Origin: Ricinus communis
Taxonomy: Eukaryota > Streptophyta > Magnoliopsida > Malpighiales > Euphorbiaceae
Length of the DNA: 64,000 nt
Assembly: GCF_019578655.1 (NCBI RefSeq)
Contig: NC_063262.1
Span: 5,463,582-5,527,581, forward strand
Reading direction: 5' to 3'
Shown here: piece after piece, positions 35,701 through 48,800 of the stretch
Layout: each line of letters starts with the position of its first letter
Position numbering within the stretch: position 1 is the first letter of the stretch
Notes under the pieces: generated by a model
Told to the model about the DNA's origin: nothing
The model's database searches: none
Seen by the model: only the letters and a program-made list of their open reading frames with translations
Made by a program: the position numbers and the translations under genes

Positions 35701-38181
35701 TATTATGAATCAAGATGATTAATACATTAAATTAACCAGGTTGTTTAAGAACTTTTCAGGTTTCATTTCATGGCGGTATCGGATGATAGGCAAAGAATAA
35801 TGCCAATGCCGGAAGACCGAGCCACCGGCCAGCCGCTGGCTTATCCAGAAGCTGTTCTCTTAACCCGCCCGACTAACCCAGAACTTAGAGGAGAGGTAAA
35901 ACTCTTAATTTTGCATGTCTATCTGCTTGACTACATACAAAACAATGACTGTATATGCACGATTCTTCTTCTTACTTTTTTTTTTTGTTTGGGTCTTTTC
36001 AAAAATCTATTTTACTTAATTACATCTTCAAATTAAATTGCAATTATCGATAATTTCATAGATAAATTGGTTAAATATGGGGTTGGTGGGTGTGCAGGTA
36101 GATGACAAATACCAATACTCATGTGAGGATGAAGACAACAAGGTTCACGGTTGGACTTCCGATGACCCACCTGTTGGGTTTTGGATGATCACTCCCAGTA
36201 ACGAATTTCGCGTTGGTGGCCCCATGAAACAAGATCTTACCTCCCATGTCGGGCCTACTGTCCTTAATGTAAGTCTATTATCACATTCCTTATCTGTGTT
36301 TGCAATTGGAAGGTTTTATTGCAATTTGAGCAAATGTAAAGTTCATGAGGTAAATTTGTCACACTTCTTCAATTTATCAACAGATGTTTAGTAGTAATCA
36401 TTATGCTGGGAAGGACCTGAACACAGAGTATAGAAATGGAGAGCCATGGAAAAAAGTTCTTGGACCTGTATTTGTCTATCTAAACTCCATGTCACCTACT
36501 GATCATAATTCTTCAGCACTTTGGGAAGATGCTAAAGCACAGGTTTGTATATACATGTCCCTATATATAATCAAAGAATCATTCAATTGAATAGTTTAAT
36601 ATCTAATTTATATATATATATTGACTCATATGTTAATGTTTTATTAATTACTAGATGTCTGTTGAAGTCGGAAGCTGGCCTTACGATTTTGTTCAATCTG
36701 AGGAATTCCCTTCTTCTGATCAAAGAGGAACTGTTTCGGGTCAATTATTAGTTCGTGACAGATACATCAATGAGAGGCTATTGTATGCTAGATCTGCTTA
36801 TGTAGGATTGGCTCCACCAGGATATGCAGGCTCGTGGCAGAGGGATTCCAAGGTTTTCAACAACTGTTTGAACACTAACTTTTCTGACTTATCATCTGAA
36901 ATGAAAGATTAGGAATTTATTAGCAGAGGCAAATTCAGTTCCCATGGTTTTTACTTTTTCATGTTTCTTCTTTCTTTTCTTTTACCAGGGTTATCAATTC
37001 TGGACTCGAGCTAGCAGAAAAGGAATTTTCAGCATAAAAAATGTTCGACCTGGGAACTATAGTTTGTACGCATGGGTCCCTGGAGTTATTGGAGACTACA
37101 AGTATAACGTTGATATCACCATTTTACCAGGTATAACAGTACTCTCTTCTTATTTCTTAGTCAAATAATACAAGTAGAATTTTCAGAAAACAAGTCAAGC
37201 ATGTTAATATTTAGACGAGTAAAATCAATTTAACTGCAGGATCCAAGATTCAATTAAGGGTCCTTATATACGATCCTCCAAGAAATGGTCCAACTCTTTG
37301 GGAAATAGGCATTCCTGATCGTTCTGCTTCTGAGTTCTATGTGCCGGACACATATCCAACACTTATGAACAAGCTATACACTGATCACCCAACAGAAAAG
37401 TTAGTTCTTACCAGCTGCTTCATCTTTTTTATGACCTTTTCTGCCATCAACATCACGTTTCAAGTAATTCCTGACTACTGAATTTCACATGTACAGATTT
37501 AGGCAATATGGATTGTGGGCAAGATATGCTGATTTATATCCTAATAATGATCTTGTATATACTGTTGGTGTTAGTAACTACGTTCAAGACTGGTTCTTTG
37601 CCCATGTTAACAGGTACTTGTTAATCAAACCTTCTTGATTCTTTACTGAAAACTTTCCTTACTTCTAGTCCTGATATATAATATATATTATATATATATA
37701 TTTCCACTGCAGAGAAATAGGAAACAAGACATATGATGCAACCACTTGGCAAATTATATTTCAACTCGACAGTGTAAAACAAGGGGGAAATTACACTCTT
37801 CAACTGGCCCTGGCATCAGCTACTGTATCAGAAATCCTGGTATATGCATATACTAATAGATTGATATTCAACTAATTCTAGAGCATACTTCCAATACTGT
37901 TGTACCTAGCTAACAGGAAATTCTACAATGTGTTAAAACAGGTTCGGTTCAATGACCCGAGTTCAAATCGACCTCTATTCACGACAGGGCTAATAGGGAC
38001 GGATAATGCCATTGCAAGACATGGAATTCATGGATTGTACTGGTTGTTCACCATTAATGTACCCAGTGATCAACTTCGTGATGGAAAAAATATAATTTAT
38101 TTAACTCAAGCAAGAAATGATGGCCCCTTCCGCGGTGTCATGTATGATTACATCCGTTTAGAAGGGCCAGCGGAAACTTAA
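32703..38181 (+). CDS. Rhamnogalacturonan lyase (polysaccharide lyase family 4), gene 1
   Basis: Secreted enzyme that cleaves the rhamnose-galacturonate backbone of pectin in the cell wall by beta-elimination. Exons: 32703-32782, 34555-34633, 34882-35003, 35137-35187, 35322-35441, 35542-35661, 35760-35895, 36098-36268, 36384-36542, 36655-36852, 36989-37130, 37240-37399, 37497-37613, 37713-37839 and 37942-38181. All phases agree and give 673 residues. A signal peptide (FAVYFLLFAIASSV) opens the protein. The catalytic domain contains VVIDNG, RGYWDVVW, KVHGW, GFWMI and NHYAGKD (about 298-303). A fibronectin-like domain follows (GYQFW, YAWVPGVIGDY), then a carbohydrate-binding-like domain (LWEIGIPDRSASEF, QYGLW, DWFFAHV, FTTGLIG, MYDYIRLEGP). 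No stop or frameshift is seen. Exon 1 is the least certain: its donor, AG|GTTCTT, is weak, but phase and the R-K-I joint match gene 2. Confidence 0.92.
33663..33724 (+). repeat. 62-bp exact direct repeat, copy 2, in intron 1 of lyase gene 1
   Basis: Identical to 30798-30859; same orientation. It stands out as a GC-richer island within very AT-rich intron sequence. Confidence 0.95.
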
Positions 38182-38722
38182 AATCAACTTAGAAATTTGT
38201 CCACATTGAACATGTTCACATTTTCCAAGTTTAGATAGCAAAATTAATAGAAATTATTCATTTTTTCTTTCTTTCTGCGCATTAAGATTTTTCTTTTTCA
38301 GTTTTATAATTTTCTTTTAATATATAATTTATTTTTTTTATGTGATCAGCTTAAGCATTGCCAGAATGGTCATTAATAATTTATTAAGGATGAGTCAAAA
38401 TTATTCATTCTTTTCTACTCCGTGCAGTGGATGGGACTTTTGAAATTAGATTGTTCGTAATATTCAATGAAAATTAAATTTGCTAATTCAAGAAAAACTA
38501 AGTTTAAGATAAATATAAGATTATCGGATATTAAAATTTGGAGTATAAAATATAAAAAAAATTACTTGTTCGACGGCAGTGGCAATTGAAACAAATTCCT
38601 TTTTCGGCAAAAGTGTTAAGACCCACGTTATCGGTATATGGGGTGATTGCTTGCCCCCCTTGATTTCTGGGAAGTTTACTTTACAGTGAAAGGAAATAAT
38701 AATAATAATAATAATAATAATA

Positions 38723-39252
38723 AGGACAAAAGGGTCAATTTGCCACTGAATTTTATTGCAAGATTAAATACATTCAATTTAAATTTTTTTAATAAATAGT
38801 TCTCTGAATTTATGTTCAAAAATCAAATACATCCATTTTAAACTTTTCAGCAAATAATTCTTTGAACTTGTATTCAAAAGTTAAATACATTTAATTTAAA
38901 ATTTTTTAATAAAAATAAAATAATATTAATACTTTAAATTTTAATTGAATTATAGAAATTAAGAATAATATTTAATTCATTAATAACCTTATAAATTTTA
39001 AATTTTACTACACATGCTCTTGTATAACATATTACTGGATATTGAATTAGTAAATTAATGAAATAAGTATTCTTTTTAATTTTTATAATTCAATTAAACC
39101 TAAGCATTTAATGTTATTTTACTTTTGAAAAAATTTAAAATTGAGTATATTTGACCCTTGGTCATAAATTTAAGGGACTATTTATTGAAAAATCTAAATT
39201 ATATATTTGATCTTTGGACATATTTTTATAGGAGAAATTGACCCTTTTTCCA
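38723..39252. mobile_element. Foldback element A, about 530 bp, inside an AAT microsatellite
   Basis: The left end, GGACAAAAGGGTCAATTTG (38724 on), pairs with the right end, which reads GAAAAAGGGTCAATTTCTCC in reverse. The arms continue with AATAAATAGT and TCAAATAYA. The left arm also holds a tandem repeat of about 60 bases (ATTAAATACATTCAATTTAA and variants, at least twice). AAT repeats lie on both sides (about 38697-38722 and 39254-39272), so the element sits in a microsatellite. Confidence 0.7.
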
Positions 39253-39856
39253 TAATAATAATAATAATAATTTGTATTATTATTATAAAAGATAATATTA
39301 AAACCAGATTAGCCTTTGTAAAAATAGCTATTGACTCCCTACTTTTCTCTTTGTGCCGAAGATGAAAAGAATTTTTATATTTCTTTGAATAAATAATATA
39401 AAATAATTTTTATATCTATTGCGGGAATGAAATCTTAAAATATTAGAAATATTACTAAGAAAAACACCTAATTTTCTAATTTATTATTATTTTTAAAATA
39501 TGATAAATAATTAAAATATTGAGAATTCTATTATTCTTTTAGGAACTTATGTTATGTTATTATTTATTAGTAAAATAATAACCAGTCATGCAACACGTAA
39601 ATAAATTATTACTTTTACTAATTATTAATTGATGCATTGGACAACTATTGTTATTATTTTGATTATAAATTTTAATATAAAATAAATCTACTGAAATAAT
39701 TTAATATAATTTTGAATATGTATATTTATTAGTTATATTTTGAGAAATAATAGTAATTTAAAATACTTACAACTATATTTCTTAATAAAAATTTTAAAAT
39801 TTAATCGATGTAATAACTATAAAAATTATTTAGAAATATTTTGTAATTAAATTATA

Positions 39857-40300
39857 GGAATAATTATAAATTTAGTACATTAATTTTTTAATTTTTTCTA
39901 TTTTAGTGTTTGAATTATTTTTTTATTCAATCAAATGTTCAAGCTGCTAATATATATATATATATATTACGTGTCTCTTAAGGTTTATATATTACGTGTC
40001 TCTTAAGGTTTAACTAGTTAAATTAATAATTTAATTTAATTTACACATTAAGTAACTTATATATTCTTACTCATCATTACTTACACCTTTTTTCTATTTT
40101 TTTTTATTTTTCTTGTTTTTTGGTCTTTTTTAAATCTCTTTTTAGCACTAAAAAAAATAAAAATATTGTATTAACTTTTTAGAAATATTTATTTGTTTAA
40201 AAAAAAAAATTTACTCCTCATTTTTACTTTTAGAAATTTTCTAGTTTTCAAGAAAAGAATGATATTTTTCTCTTTCATCTTATTATTTTGAGTGAGAATG

Positions 40301-40369
<69 letters not shown>

Positions 40370-40742
40370 GTGAATACAAGAAAATAAAAGAACAGAAAAT
40401 AGCATTTAGTTATTTTTCAATTTTTTGTTTGAATGCATGAAAAAAATAAAATTACTATTTTTTTTTTTAATTTCTTGAGAAAAAATAATTTTTTTAAAAA
40501 AAGTGTTGAAAATAGATAGAAAAAGAAGAAAAAAAGAAATAAAATATAATATTATTTGAATAGAGGGTATTTAAGTCAATTTATTATTCAAAATAAGTTA
40601 TACAGGTACTTTAACTGTAAAACCGGCTTAGAAACATTATATTAAGCATTTTTAGTAGGTTTACTTAATTGAACAAAAAATAATTTAGATAAAACAAAAT
40701 AGAAAAGACGGAAAGTTAAACACCAAATTTATAATTTCTCTT
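39857..40742. mobile_element. Foldback element B, about 890 bp
   Basis: The left end, TAATTATAAATTTAGTACAT with TTTTTCTATTTTAGTG and TTTATTCAATCAA, matches the reverse complement of 40650-40742. The centre holds a TA then GA compound microsatellite (about 40309-40369). A 25-bp unit with ACGTGTCTCTTAAGG is directly duplicated at 39962-40011. Noncoding. Confidence 0.6.
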
Positions 40743-41330
40743 AAATTATGCATAAAACTAATACTACTTATATAATCAATATTATATTTGCTATTTTCTA
40801 AGATAAAAATTGTATAATTGAAAAACTAACTCATTAGTTGATATATTATTAAAAATATAATTAAAATATAATTTTTTAATATTAAACTCATTGTTAATTA
40901 AAAATAATTTATTATTTAATATACTAATTATATAATAAATATAAAAATTATATATTAAAATAATACTTATGTGTCAAACCCATGCAAAAGAATTTTTATG
41001 CATTAATTTAGTTTTATATCTTAAGAATATAATTAGTATATTATCTTTTAGGATTAAAAGTTATTGAATAATTAGGAAACTAATTTGTTAATATAATAAT
41101 TAGGAATATAATTAAAATATTATTTTTAGAATTAAAATAGTTTTTATTAGAAGTAATTTATTAATTAATAATTTAATTACATAACAAATATAAAAATTAC
41201 ATATCAATATATTGTGAAAAATAAATACACATATCAAAAGAATTTTAGTTTTCATTACTTATATATTATATGACTGCGTTAAATGACTAAATAACTATTA
41301 TTATTATTGTTATTATTATTATTATTATTA

Positions 41331-42274
41331 TTAGGAATGATTATAAAAATGACATCTAAACTTATTAAAATTTAAGAATTAAGTATTTAACCTTTTAAAA
41401 GTTACAATTTAGTGTATAAAATCAGAAATTATTAACATTCAAGTATATGGAGCTGATAACCTATATAACATAAGCTGAATAATTACAAAAATGGTATATG
41501 AACTTGTTAAAATTTGACAATCAAATATGTAAACTTTTATAAGTTACAATTTGACGTGTGAACTTAGTAAATACTTACAATTAAATGTTTATAGCAGATC
41601 AATAAGAGTTATGTACTTATAACCTTAAAATACATAGCATCTACTTTTAATGGACCAAAACACCGTTCTTACTAATCAATACACTATTCTCACTATATTT
41701 TCATTAATTTCTTTAAAAAAATCTTTATCTGACTTTAAACAATATATTGTCTTCTTCAACCCATCACTACAGACATTTGAAACAAAATTGGTAATTATTG
41801 AAGATAATAATCTTGACTATAATATTAATTACTAATATATCTCTTTATGACATGTATAGTATTTATCTATATACATTTATCTATGTTTGTAATATTTATT
41901 GTTTATACGAAAGATTTACCCTTCTTCATGTAAATATTATCTTTGACTATGAAAACGTAATATAAGTTTGATTTGTCTATATTAGATTTTCTTATATATA
42001 TAATGGCTGGTTTTATATATTTAAATATTAACAATTTTTAATCTTAAACACTAAATTGTAACTTTTAAAAGTTTAAACAATTTATTATTAAATTTAACAA
42101 ATTGGCAATACCATTTTGTAAGAAGCTAACATGAATAATATGTAATATATTGTTGACCTCCTATATACCTCAATCGTAAACATTTATTAGGTTTATACAC
42201 TAAATTGTAGCTTTTAAAATTTTAAACACTTAATCGTCAAATTAATAAGTTCAAATACTATTTTTAATTATCTC

Positions 42275-42276
<2 letters not shown>
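41331..42276. mobile_element. Foldback element C, about 945 bp, inside a TTA microsatellite
   Basis: Left TTAGGAATGATTATAAAAAT, with CTAAACTTATTAA and AAAAGTTACAATTTAGTGTA, pairs with the right end read in reverse (GAGATAATTAAAAATAGT, GAACTTATTAA, AAAAGCTACAATTTAGTGTA). Each arm appears to hold a second, inner copy of the same unit (about 41478-41600 and 42040-42120). TTA repeats flank both sides (about 41295-41332 and 42275-42310). Confidence 0.7.
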
Positions 42277-42311
<35 letters not shown>

Positions 42312-42659
42312 CTTTTAAAAATATACTATGGTTGATTTTAAAACTCAATTAATCTTTTTTTCTTAAAAGAAATAGAAGTTAGGTTATATAATATAAAAAC
42401 ATAGAATATTCTGTGGACCTTCCTTTTTCTCTGCGTTTAATGTCTTTGCCATATAATAGGTAAACCAAGTGATTTTGTTGTCAATTTATGATTGTGCTTA
42501 AGAATCCTGTCATAATTAGTGAATCTAAGAAATTTTAAATCACAAAAGGCACTCTATGTTATTAATTTGCTTAGCCAACTTTACATATATTTCTTTAAAG
42601 CTAATTTGGCATAGTTTTTAGAGGGCAGTCAATTTCTATATGACAAAGCCAGGCTGGGA

Positions 42660-42814
42660 ATCTCTCTCAATATTTTCAACTTGCTATATAAATCACAGAA
42701 ACATCTAAGAATTGTTAATCACTCTATATTTCAGTTCTGTACTTTCCTATAGTGTACAAACTGAGTGACTTGCTTGGTGTTTGTCCTTCAAAATTTTGCC
42801 TTGCCACATCAAAT
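42660..42814 (+). promoter_or_regulatory. Core promoter and 5' UTR of lyase gene 2
   Basis: A good TATA box, CTATATAAATC, at about 42684-42694, lies about 120 bases before the ATG at 42815, leaving a 5' UTR of roughly 90 bases. No 5' UTR intron is needed, unlike gene 1. Confidence 0.6.
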
Positions 42815-45800
42815 ATGAAGTACTCCTCTTTTATTTTAGGATTACTTGCATGCATATGGCTACCAAATCTTTTGCAAGTGAGTTTTGGTTCTCCACTAAT
42901 ATCCCACAGGTAAGAAGTTCAATTGGGGTTTCTTTTTTGTGAACTTAGTTTTCATTTCTATGTCAATTTTATTCTTTGCTAATTGCTATCATGTTTTGTA
43001 GTAATTAAAAAATATATTTTCTTCTTGTTTTGTGCAGGAGAATTCCGAGCAACAGCTCGTCCCCTGGAGTACAGCTTCATGAAAAGGACCCTCAACATGT
43101 AATCATTCAACTTTTCTTGTTTCTCCAATTTCTTTTTCTACTTTGGGTTCATAATAATTAAACATAAGATGTGAAGCATAAAAACATTTTACGATGAATC
43201 ATGAAAATAGAGAGCAGCATTTGGAAATCCTAATTGTATATTTTTATCGTAGGTGGTGATCGATAATGGAATTGTTCAAGTTACATTGTCAAAACCATAT
43301 GGATTTGTAACCGGAATAAAATATAATAATATTGAAAATGTACTCGAAAGCAAAAATACAGAAGAGAACCGAGGGTATGTATATACATTTTGTATTCCAC
43401 TTTTGCTAAAAGTATTTATGTTTTTTTATGTCCTTAAAAATTGTACTAATTAGATTCACTAACAAAAAATTTCAACTATATAACCATCTAGGTACTGGGA
43501 TGTTGTTTGGTACAAGCCAGGAGAGAAGGAAAACATTGACAAGTAAAACTCTCTCCTACTTTACCCACTAACCATATGAGAAAAATATGTTTTACCTAAG
43601 TAAATTGATTTCAAAATGAAATTAAGTCGTCATGAAAAATTCGTAGGTTGCCAGGAACACATTATAGTGTTATTATGGAAAACGAGAACCAAGTGGAAGT
43701 TTCATTCAGTACACAATGGGGAATTTCCAAGAACAACTCCCAAGTGCCTCTAAATGTAGACAAAAGGTTTAGATTTCTTTCCATTCTATATATATATATA
43801 TATCTCTCTCTCTCTCTCTCTCTCTTTCTTTTCTTTTTTCAAATTTTTTTAAATATGTCTAAAATGATCAATTAACATTAATAATATAAAATTTAGTTAA
43901 TGTAATGTGAGGGTTTTGCAGGTTTATAGTGCGTCGTGGGAGTTCAGGGTTCTATGCTTATGGTATAATGGAACGGCTGAAAGGATGGCCAGATGTGAAC
44001 ATGGATCAAATTAGAATTGTTTTCAAACCTCGTGACAAGTAATTAAATAACACCATTATTATTATATTTAACACTGTTTTTGTATTTTCTTTATATATTT
44101 GTATTGCTTGAGATCGCATAATACATTTATTTTATGAAGCTAACATTTCATTGATGAATATGAATTTAGTGAATCGAATTAGTCATTTGCTATAATAAAT
44201 TATAAAATTGATTCTAGCATGCAACACAAAATATAGGAATTAATAATTAGTGGTGTGAAATGGGTTCTATGATGCAATATGTCAATAGGAAAGTGTTGCA
44301 TAATTTTTATTTTTTTAATTTTTATTTCTTTTATTTGAGCAAATAAATCCTGATAATGCAATTTAAATTCACTAATAAAGTAATGAATTTTTTATTTAAA
44401 TGACAAGAAAATTTAAACTCGATTCTTTTTAATTCTCTATAGTGAAAACGCTAGATTACTTTCTAATTGAACACTTATAATAGTTTTGACAAAATCTTAT
44501 GTGCAGTTTAATATTGATATGCATAATAGACTAATATTATATTGGTTAAAATTTATAAAATTTATAAAATCTATTTGCAAATTTAAAATTTATATGTTTT
44601 AAATGAAGTCAAAGTTAATTTAAAATTTTATATAATCAAATTTACGTAAAATTAGTTATAGCAGAATTAAGTTCTACAAAATAGGTAGAATTTTTAAATA
44701 AAATCGATATAGTAAATTAATATATTTATTTTTTATTTTATTTCATTTTTTCTTCTATTTTTTTTAATGTTAATAAATATAGACATAGCATAAAGTATAA
44801 CTGAGATCTATCTAACCTGTCCAGTGAAAACATTTGTAATAAACCCAAAACTAAATTCCCCCACAAAAGAGATATTTCTATTTGATAATTATGAGTTGGA
44901 TCTTGAATGCCCTCACTTTTAAACCCTCAGAATATAGAAAATATAATAATAATAATATGTTAAAGTAGCTGAGCTTGATAAGTGAAAATTGGCTTTAGGT
45001 TTTGTTTTATTTGTTAGCTTAAACCTTGGAAAAGCACTTGTGAGATAATAATATATATTATGTATGAATTGAAATGCGTAGGTTTAATTACATGGTGATA
45101 TCCGATGACAAGCATAGGATTATGCCAACTCTCCAAGACCGTCAGAACGGCCAGCCTCTTGCATACCCTGAGGCTGTTCTCTTAACCCATCCAAAAAATT
45201 CTCGACTTACTGGAGAGGTGAAATCTTTACCTTTTTCTTCTTCTGTTTTTTCTTTTTTATTTCAATTTATTCATTGAGTTATATTAATAAGTTGTTTGAT
45301 TAAAAGTCTAAATTATATTTTTTTTAACTAACTGTAAAATCGGGTCGGATTGAATAGATTTGAAACCAATCTATATGGGTCTTGCCTTTTGTTGTGGTAA
45401 TTGAGTGGATGGAAATGGGTTAATAGGTGGATGACAAGTACCAATATGCAATGGAACTCAAAGATAGCAAGGTTCATGGATGGATAGCAGATGATCCACC
45501 TGTTGGATTTTGGATGATCCGACCCAGTGATGAGTTCTGTAGTGGTGGTCCCACCAGGCAAGATCTCACCTCCCACACTGGTCCAGTCATTCTATCTGTA
45601 AGTCCATTCTATACTCGATTATTTTTACTATAATCTCAAAAAATTTAGTTGTCTTTTTATTACGTCTTAGTTGTTAATGTTAGTAAGGTGAGAGAAATTT
45701 AGAAAATGAGATCTTAAATTTCAAGGATAAAGAAAACTTTACTAAGCCGGTTAGACCTGAATTGGTAAAAAATATTAGTTGGGTGTGTAGAATAAAAGGA

Positions 45801-48800
45801 CTTAACTTGAAATAATGCACTCTTGATTGTATTTAACAACACCTTCTAGACAAACAAAACTTTCAAAGACCCACACATGTTTTTTACCTCTCACTTCACT
45901 CTTTTGCACACAATATTCTCTAACCCACTTTAATTCTCACTTTCAAATCACTCAAATACAATAACCGATAGCTATATTTATAACCTATTTATGTCAGTTA
46001 TTAGAGTATTAATTTCAATTATCGACTCTTCTAACTAATGTCGGTGAAATTAAGTGATTAGTACAGCTAGAAATTTTGATAATGATATTGGAATTTTTTA
46101 GTAATAGAGAGAGGCAGTGATGATTTCAACAGAATGCATTAACAAGATTACATATATATATTAACAGTGTACATATATTATTATCAAAGAAAGTCTAAAT
46201 TGCCTACTACAACTGAGTATAAAATAAAAGAAAATAACAAAAAAAAATCAATTTAATTTATGTTTTTGTAATTTTAAGTATATATTTTTATTTTAGATAA
46301 AAACATTATGTGATTATAAATCGTAATTGCAATAAATAAATTTTAATAATGTGGATTTAGAGTTTAATAACTTATAATTTCATTATTTGAACACCAAGTC
46401 GTGGTGAAGCAGCTATTAATCCGAAAATATTAATTTAACGATCAAACAACAAAGTTAAGAGTTGTTAAATTCCAAACTCATATTACCAAAGATGGAAAAA
46501 ATGATTATGATGGTTAATCGAAGTGAAAATAGTTGAATTCTTATAAATAAAAACTTTTTACCGGTGACATTCTTATTTTTGTGACAATTAGTAACCAGAT
46601 AATTTTTTTGTCTAAAAAGAAAACATATGCTTAAAATGTTAGAAATAAAATCATAAATTATGTTTTTCATATTTATCCCTGAAATTTTATCTTTATTCAC
46701 CTTATAAAAAGATGTGATGATGTGAGCTTCTATGTAATTTTACAGATTACATCCTTATACATATTTTCTTGAATGTTAATGGTGATGGTAGGAAATAAAT
46801 ATGATAGTGGCATCTGTATCTATATATCCAAAAATACTCGTTAAGCACACTCATACTAGTTCATATAGTAAATATTAACACTATTTCCATATAATTACTG
46901 GGGTATTTCACCCATGCATACAAGTTAGTGAACATTTAGCTAACTATGATTTATCAAACTAATCAAGATTAATCAACAATTTTTCATAAGTGCAGATGTT
47001 CACTAGTCTTCATTATGCTGGGGACGAAATTGACACAAAATATCGAAATGGAGAGCCATGGAAAAAAGTATTTGGCCCTGTTTTTGTGTATCTCAATTCC
47101 TTTCCAACTAAAAAAGGATACATAAAATTTTGGGAGGATGCTAAGAGTCAGGTATAGATATAAATTCAGGCATTTCTTCTTTCTCTCTTGGAAAACTTCT
47201 ACAATAGCATATAGATGTTGCAGATATCATGACATTTTTCCATGAAATTTGCTTGTAAATATATATAGATGTATATGAAATTATTTTTCGTGATTAGGCG
47301 TTAAAAGAAATTGAAAATTGGCCATACAATTTTCCTCAATCTAAAGATTTTGCCCATTCAGATAAGCGAGGAACTATTGAAGGACAATTGACGGTGCAGA
47401 ATGAGTGAGATAAATTCTATACTCTATGTTAACTTTAAGATCTTGAATTGCAAATAGTAGGAGCAAGCACTAGTCAATTTTATTTTAGTTCTAAATTGAA
47501 CTAGTCAAATATGAATTGTTGATTTTTTAAAAATAGAATCGAACTAATAATTTATGAAAAAAATTGAGCTTAACTAAGGTGTCTTTGCCCGCATGTAAAA
47601 TTAATGTGTACTGATTCAGAGTAAAAATATAATTAATATATATTTTATTTCTGTTTTAATTTAATTATTTTGATTTTTTAATCATAAAAAAATAGAATTG
47701 ATATGAAGTAACCAAAACATATAAAATTAAAATTAAAATTAAAAAAATGAGCTAAATTGTTAAAGAGTTAAATTGAATCATTTAATTTCATTGGTTTAAT
47801 TTGGTTTTTCATTTAAAATAATTTCTGCTCACCCCCTTTTAAACAGGGTAAAATTGAAATTTATAATTAAAGAGGTAGACGTTTTATTTTTATTTTAATA
47901 TAATTTTTCGAAACAAGGGGCAATTGCCCTCTGGCTAGCAAATAGCATTGATCACTGATGAAAAGTACATTTTCTTGTTTGAAAATTTTTAACTCTTCAG
48001 AGGCAACTCAACATTGGCAAGTTTGGCTTATGTGGGGCTTGCAGCGCCAGGGGAGGCAGGCTCTTGGCAATTTGAAACCAAGGTATAAATATAATTGAGA
48101 TTCTACTCTCACTCTTTTTAAGTAGTGCAAACTTGAAAAATATATCCTTTAAAGCACAATGAAACACTAATTAATTTTCTTGCTTCTTAACTGTGATTAT
48201 ATTTCAGGGTTATCAATTTTGGACTCAAGCTAATAGCAAAGGAAATTTTGTAATTAAGAATATCCGAGCTGGAGAATATAATTTGTATGCATGGGTTCCT
48301 GGTTTCATAGGGGATTACAAATTTCATGGACAAATTTCCATTAAAGCAGGTATCTTATACTTATATTTATTCATATATATTATTTTGTTTTTTTCTCATT
48401 TTTTTGTTCATAAGATAAAATAGAGTTAAAAATTAAGAGAAAAGAAAAGAAAAAATAAAGTGAACTAATATGAGTTTGATATGATATCAAACAATTTTTT
48501 TCTTTATAAAAATTGCCAAGAAATTTTGTACGGAATCCAACGCCCAAATTTTACAGGTTTTGCTAGAGTATATCATTGTGGCACCTACCACCATTATAAG
48601 TTTATTTTTTAATTATAAATTATTAAATAATTTATTTATTTTATATATTTTATAATAATATAAATTGTCAATAAATTTATACATAATTTTTAATTATTTA
48701 TATAAATTAAAATTTTATGATTGAATTTTATAATTATCAGGTACTACTAATTAAATTTTAAAAATAGATACAAAAATTTAATAAATAAAAGTAATTTATT

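Larger units (their letters stand above)
38182..42659. other. Intergenic DNA between the lyase genes, filled with foldback elements
   Basis: No gene is supported. It holds three noncoding inverted-repeat elements (listed separately), several TTA/AAT microsatellites, and degenerate AT-rich tandem sequence at about 40780-41250. Open frames such as the one near 41650 lie within a foldback element and are not genes. Confidence 0.6.

Noticed and set aside
41650..41835. Open frame of 61 codons
   Set aside because: It lies in the spacer of foldback element C, with AT-driven composition and no similarity that I recognise.
43788..43830. TA/TC microsatellite in intron 5 of lyase gene 2
   Set aside because: Ordinary intronic microsatellite, not in the exon; not worth a separate entry.
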